Shown: positions 4,805-5,716 of the stretch, piece by piece
Layout of the letters: each line of letters opens with the position of its first letter
How positions within the stretch are numbered: the stretch's first letter is position 1
Assembly: GCA_903904765.1 (NCBI GenBank)
Contig: CAIVEA010000949.1
Coordinates: 1-5,716 of the forward strand
Reading direction: 5' to 3'
Length of the DNA stretch: 5,716 bases
Source: an uncultured Chloroflexota bacterium
GTDB lineage: Bacteria; Chloroflexota; Anaerolineae; Aggregatilineales; Phototrophicaceae
Program-made: the position numbers and the translations under genes
Notes under the pieces: model-generated
The model's database searches: none
What the model was told of the DNA's origin: nothing
What the model saw: only the letters and a program-made list of their open reading frames with translations

Positions 4805-5716
4805 TCAATACCCTTTTTCCACATCCAGCACATTCAGCATGGGTTCTTTCGCCAGAAAACGGCGGATATTCTCACAGAAGATGTCCACGATCTTCGCGTT
4901 TTCAGTGGTGACGGTGCTGGCGGAATGTGGGCTGATGATGACGTTGGGCATGTCCCACAGCGGGTCATCGGTGGGCAGCGGTTCCACCGCGAACACATCC
5001 AGCACCGCGCCGCGCAAATGACCGGAGCGCAGCGCCGCCGTCAGCGCAGGCTGGTTTACCACCGCGCCCCGTGCCAGATTGATGAGTACCGCACCACGCG
5101 GCAGGGCAGCCAGTTCCACCGCGCCGATCAGCCCCTCGGTTTCACGGGTGTGGGGCGTGGCGAGGATCAGGTAGTCGGTAGTGCAGAGCAGCGGTTCTAG
5201 CGGGGCGGGGGGATAGAGTTGATCTACATGTGGCGTAAGGCGAGACGGGTCGCGCCGTGTGCCGATCACGCGCATGTCGAAAGCCTGCGCCAGCCGCGCC
5301 ACTTCGCGTCCGATTTTGCCGAGGCCGATGATGGCGGCGGTTTTGCCACTCAGATCGTTCCCGCAGTAGCGTTCCCAGTGATGCGCGGCCTTCTCTGACT
5401 GCAAATATTCGTAGTTCTTGGCGAACATGAGCATCCCCATCAGCGCAAATTCGGCTAACGGGCGGGCGTGTACCCCGCTGGCGGTAGTGAATATCCATGA
5501 GGTGCGGTTGGCGTAGCGCATGTGTTCCACGAACTTGCCAATTCCGGCGCTCGTGCCTTGTATCCAGCGCAGGCGCGGCGCGACATCCGGTAGGTCGGTG
5601 GTATGCGTCTGGTCGAAGTCAAACAGCACATCGGCTTGTGCCAGCAGTGTTTGCCATTCAGCCTCTTGCTGCGGGGTGCGGGTGATGGGGGCGGTGTGGT
5701 CAGCCACGAAGCGCGG
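4805..5716 (-). CDS. D-isomer specific 2-hydroxyacid dehydrogenase, N-terminus cut by window edge
   Basis: This is a cytoplasmic NAD(P)-dependent oxidoreductase interconverting a 2-oxoacid and a D-2-hydroxyacid (glyoxylate/hydroxypyruvate reductase type among others). The frame is open from the window edge to a TGA at 4805, giving 303 residues. A GTG at 5707 is a possible start, but the in-frame upstream codons (P-R-F) and the missing first strands of the fold suggest the true start lies beyond the edge. Counting from the GTG, the Rossmann motif G-L-G-K-I-G is at 128-133. The catalytic triad is intact: R213 in N-L-A-R-G, E242 in D-V-F-A-V-E-P-L, and H261 in S-P-H-S-A. At the end of the second Rossmann strand the sequence is G-T-R-R (149-152) instead of an acidic residue, which suggests a preference for NADPH. 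The substrate is not determinable. The gene is convergent with the GH3 gene and shares a hairpin with it; its own promoter lies outside the window. Confidence 0.92.
   Translation of the reverse strand, partial: PRFVADHTAPITRTPQQEAEWQTLLAQADVLFDFDQTHTTDLPDVAPRLRWIQGTSAGIGKFVEHMRYANRTSWIFTTASGVHARPLAEFALMGMLMFAKNYEYLQSEKAAHHWERYCGNDLSGKTAAIIGLGKIGREVARLAQAFDMRVIGTRRDPSRLTPHVDQLYPPAPLEPLLCTTDYLILATPHTRETEGLIGAVELAALPRGAVLINLARGAVVNQPALTAALRSGHLRGAVLDVFAVEPLPTDDPLWDMPNVIISPHSASTVTTENAKIVDIFCENIRRFLAKEPMLNVLDVEKGY

Noticed and set aside
4611..5021. 136-codon plus-strand frame bridging the GH3 3' end, the hairpin and the dehydrogenase 3' end
   Set aside because: It overlaps two well-supported genes and the intergenic hairpin and has no recognisable domain.
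1..5716. Unusual defence, mobile or CRISPR system
   Set aside because: No direct-repeat arrays, transposase, recombinase, toxin-antitoxin or nuclease motifs are seen; the five genes belong to recognisable metabolic and regulatory families.

Overview
The window reads as an ordinary bacterial chromosome segment, with no mobile element, RNA gene or CRISPR array visible. The organism is probably a facultative denitrifier or N2O respirer. The truncated gene at the left edge resembles the clade II ('atypical') nitrous oxide reductase. The style of the two Crp/Fnr proteins (G-x-C-x-G followed by an N-P-A-T-A motif in the second) and the PA14-containing GH3 enzyme are reminiscent of Chloroflexota (Anaerolineae). 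That placement is an inference from memory of families, not a measured result.

Layout. Minus strand, right to left: Crp/Fnr regulator 2 (1385-2077), Crp/Fnr regulator 1 (603-1295), then nosZ (1-468, C-terminus beyond the left edge). Plus strand: a GH3 beta-glycosidase with an inserted PA14 domain (2237-4753), divergent from regulator 2 across a 159-base AT-rich gap. Minus strand again: a D-2-hydroxyacid dehydrogenase (4805-5716, N-terminus beyond the right edge), convergent with the GH3 gene. A 9-bp perfect-stem hairpin lies between those two stop codons.

How it works together. The most informative part is the regulatory architecture of 1-2077. A perfect CRP-type palindrome (TGTGA-N6-TCACA) lies upstream of nosZ, and a 9/10 match lies upstream of regulator 1. 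Each sits about 40 bases upstream of the start site implied by a possible -10 hexamer, which is the class II activator position. Both regulators carry the R-E-x-x-x-R recognition-helix pattern that reads TGTGA half-sites. Neither has the Fnr N-terminal cysteine cluster or the cAMP phosphate-binding Glu/Arg pair. The simplest reading is a local cascade: one or both regulators sense a signal other than cAMP (NO, redox or low oxygen are the natural candidates beside nosZ), activate nosZ, and control regulator 1 itself. The GH3 enzyme and the dehydrogenase are ordinary carbon-metabolism genes with no visible link to the nos circuit beyond proximity.
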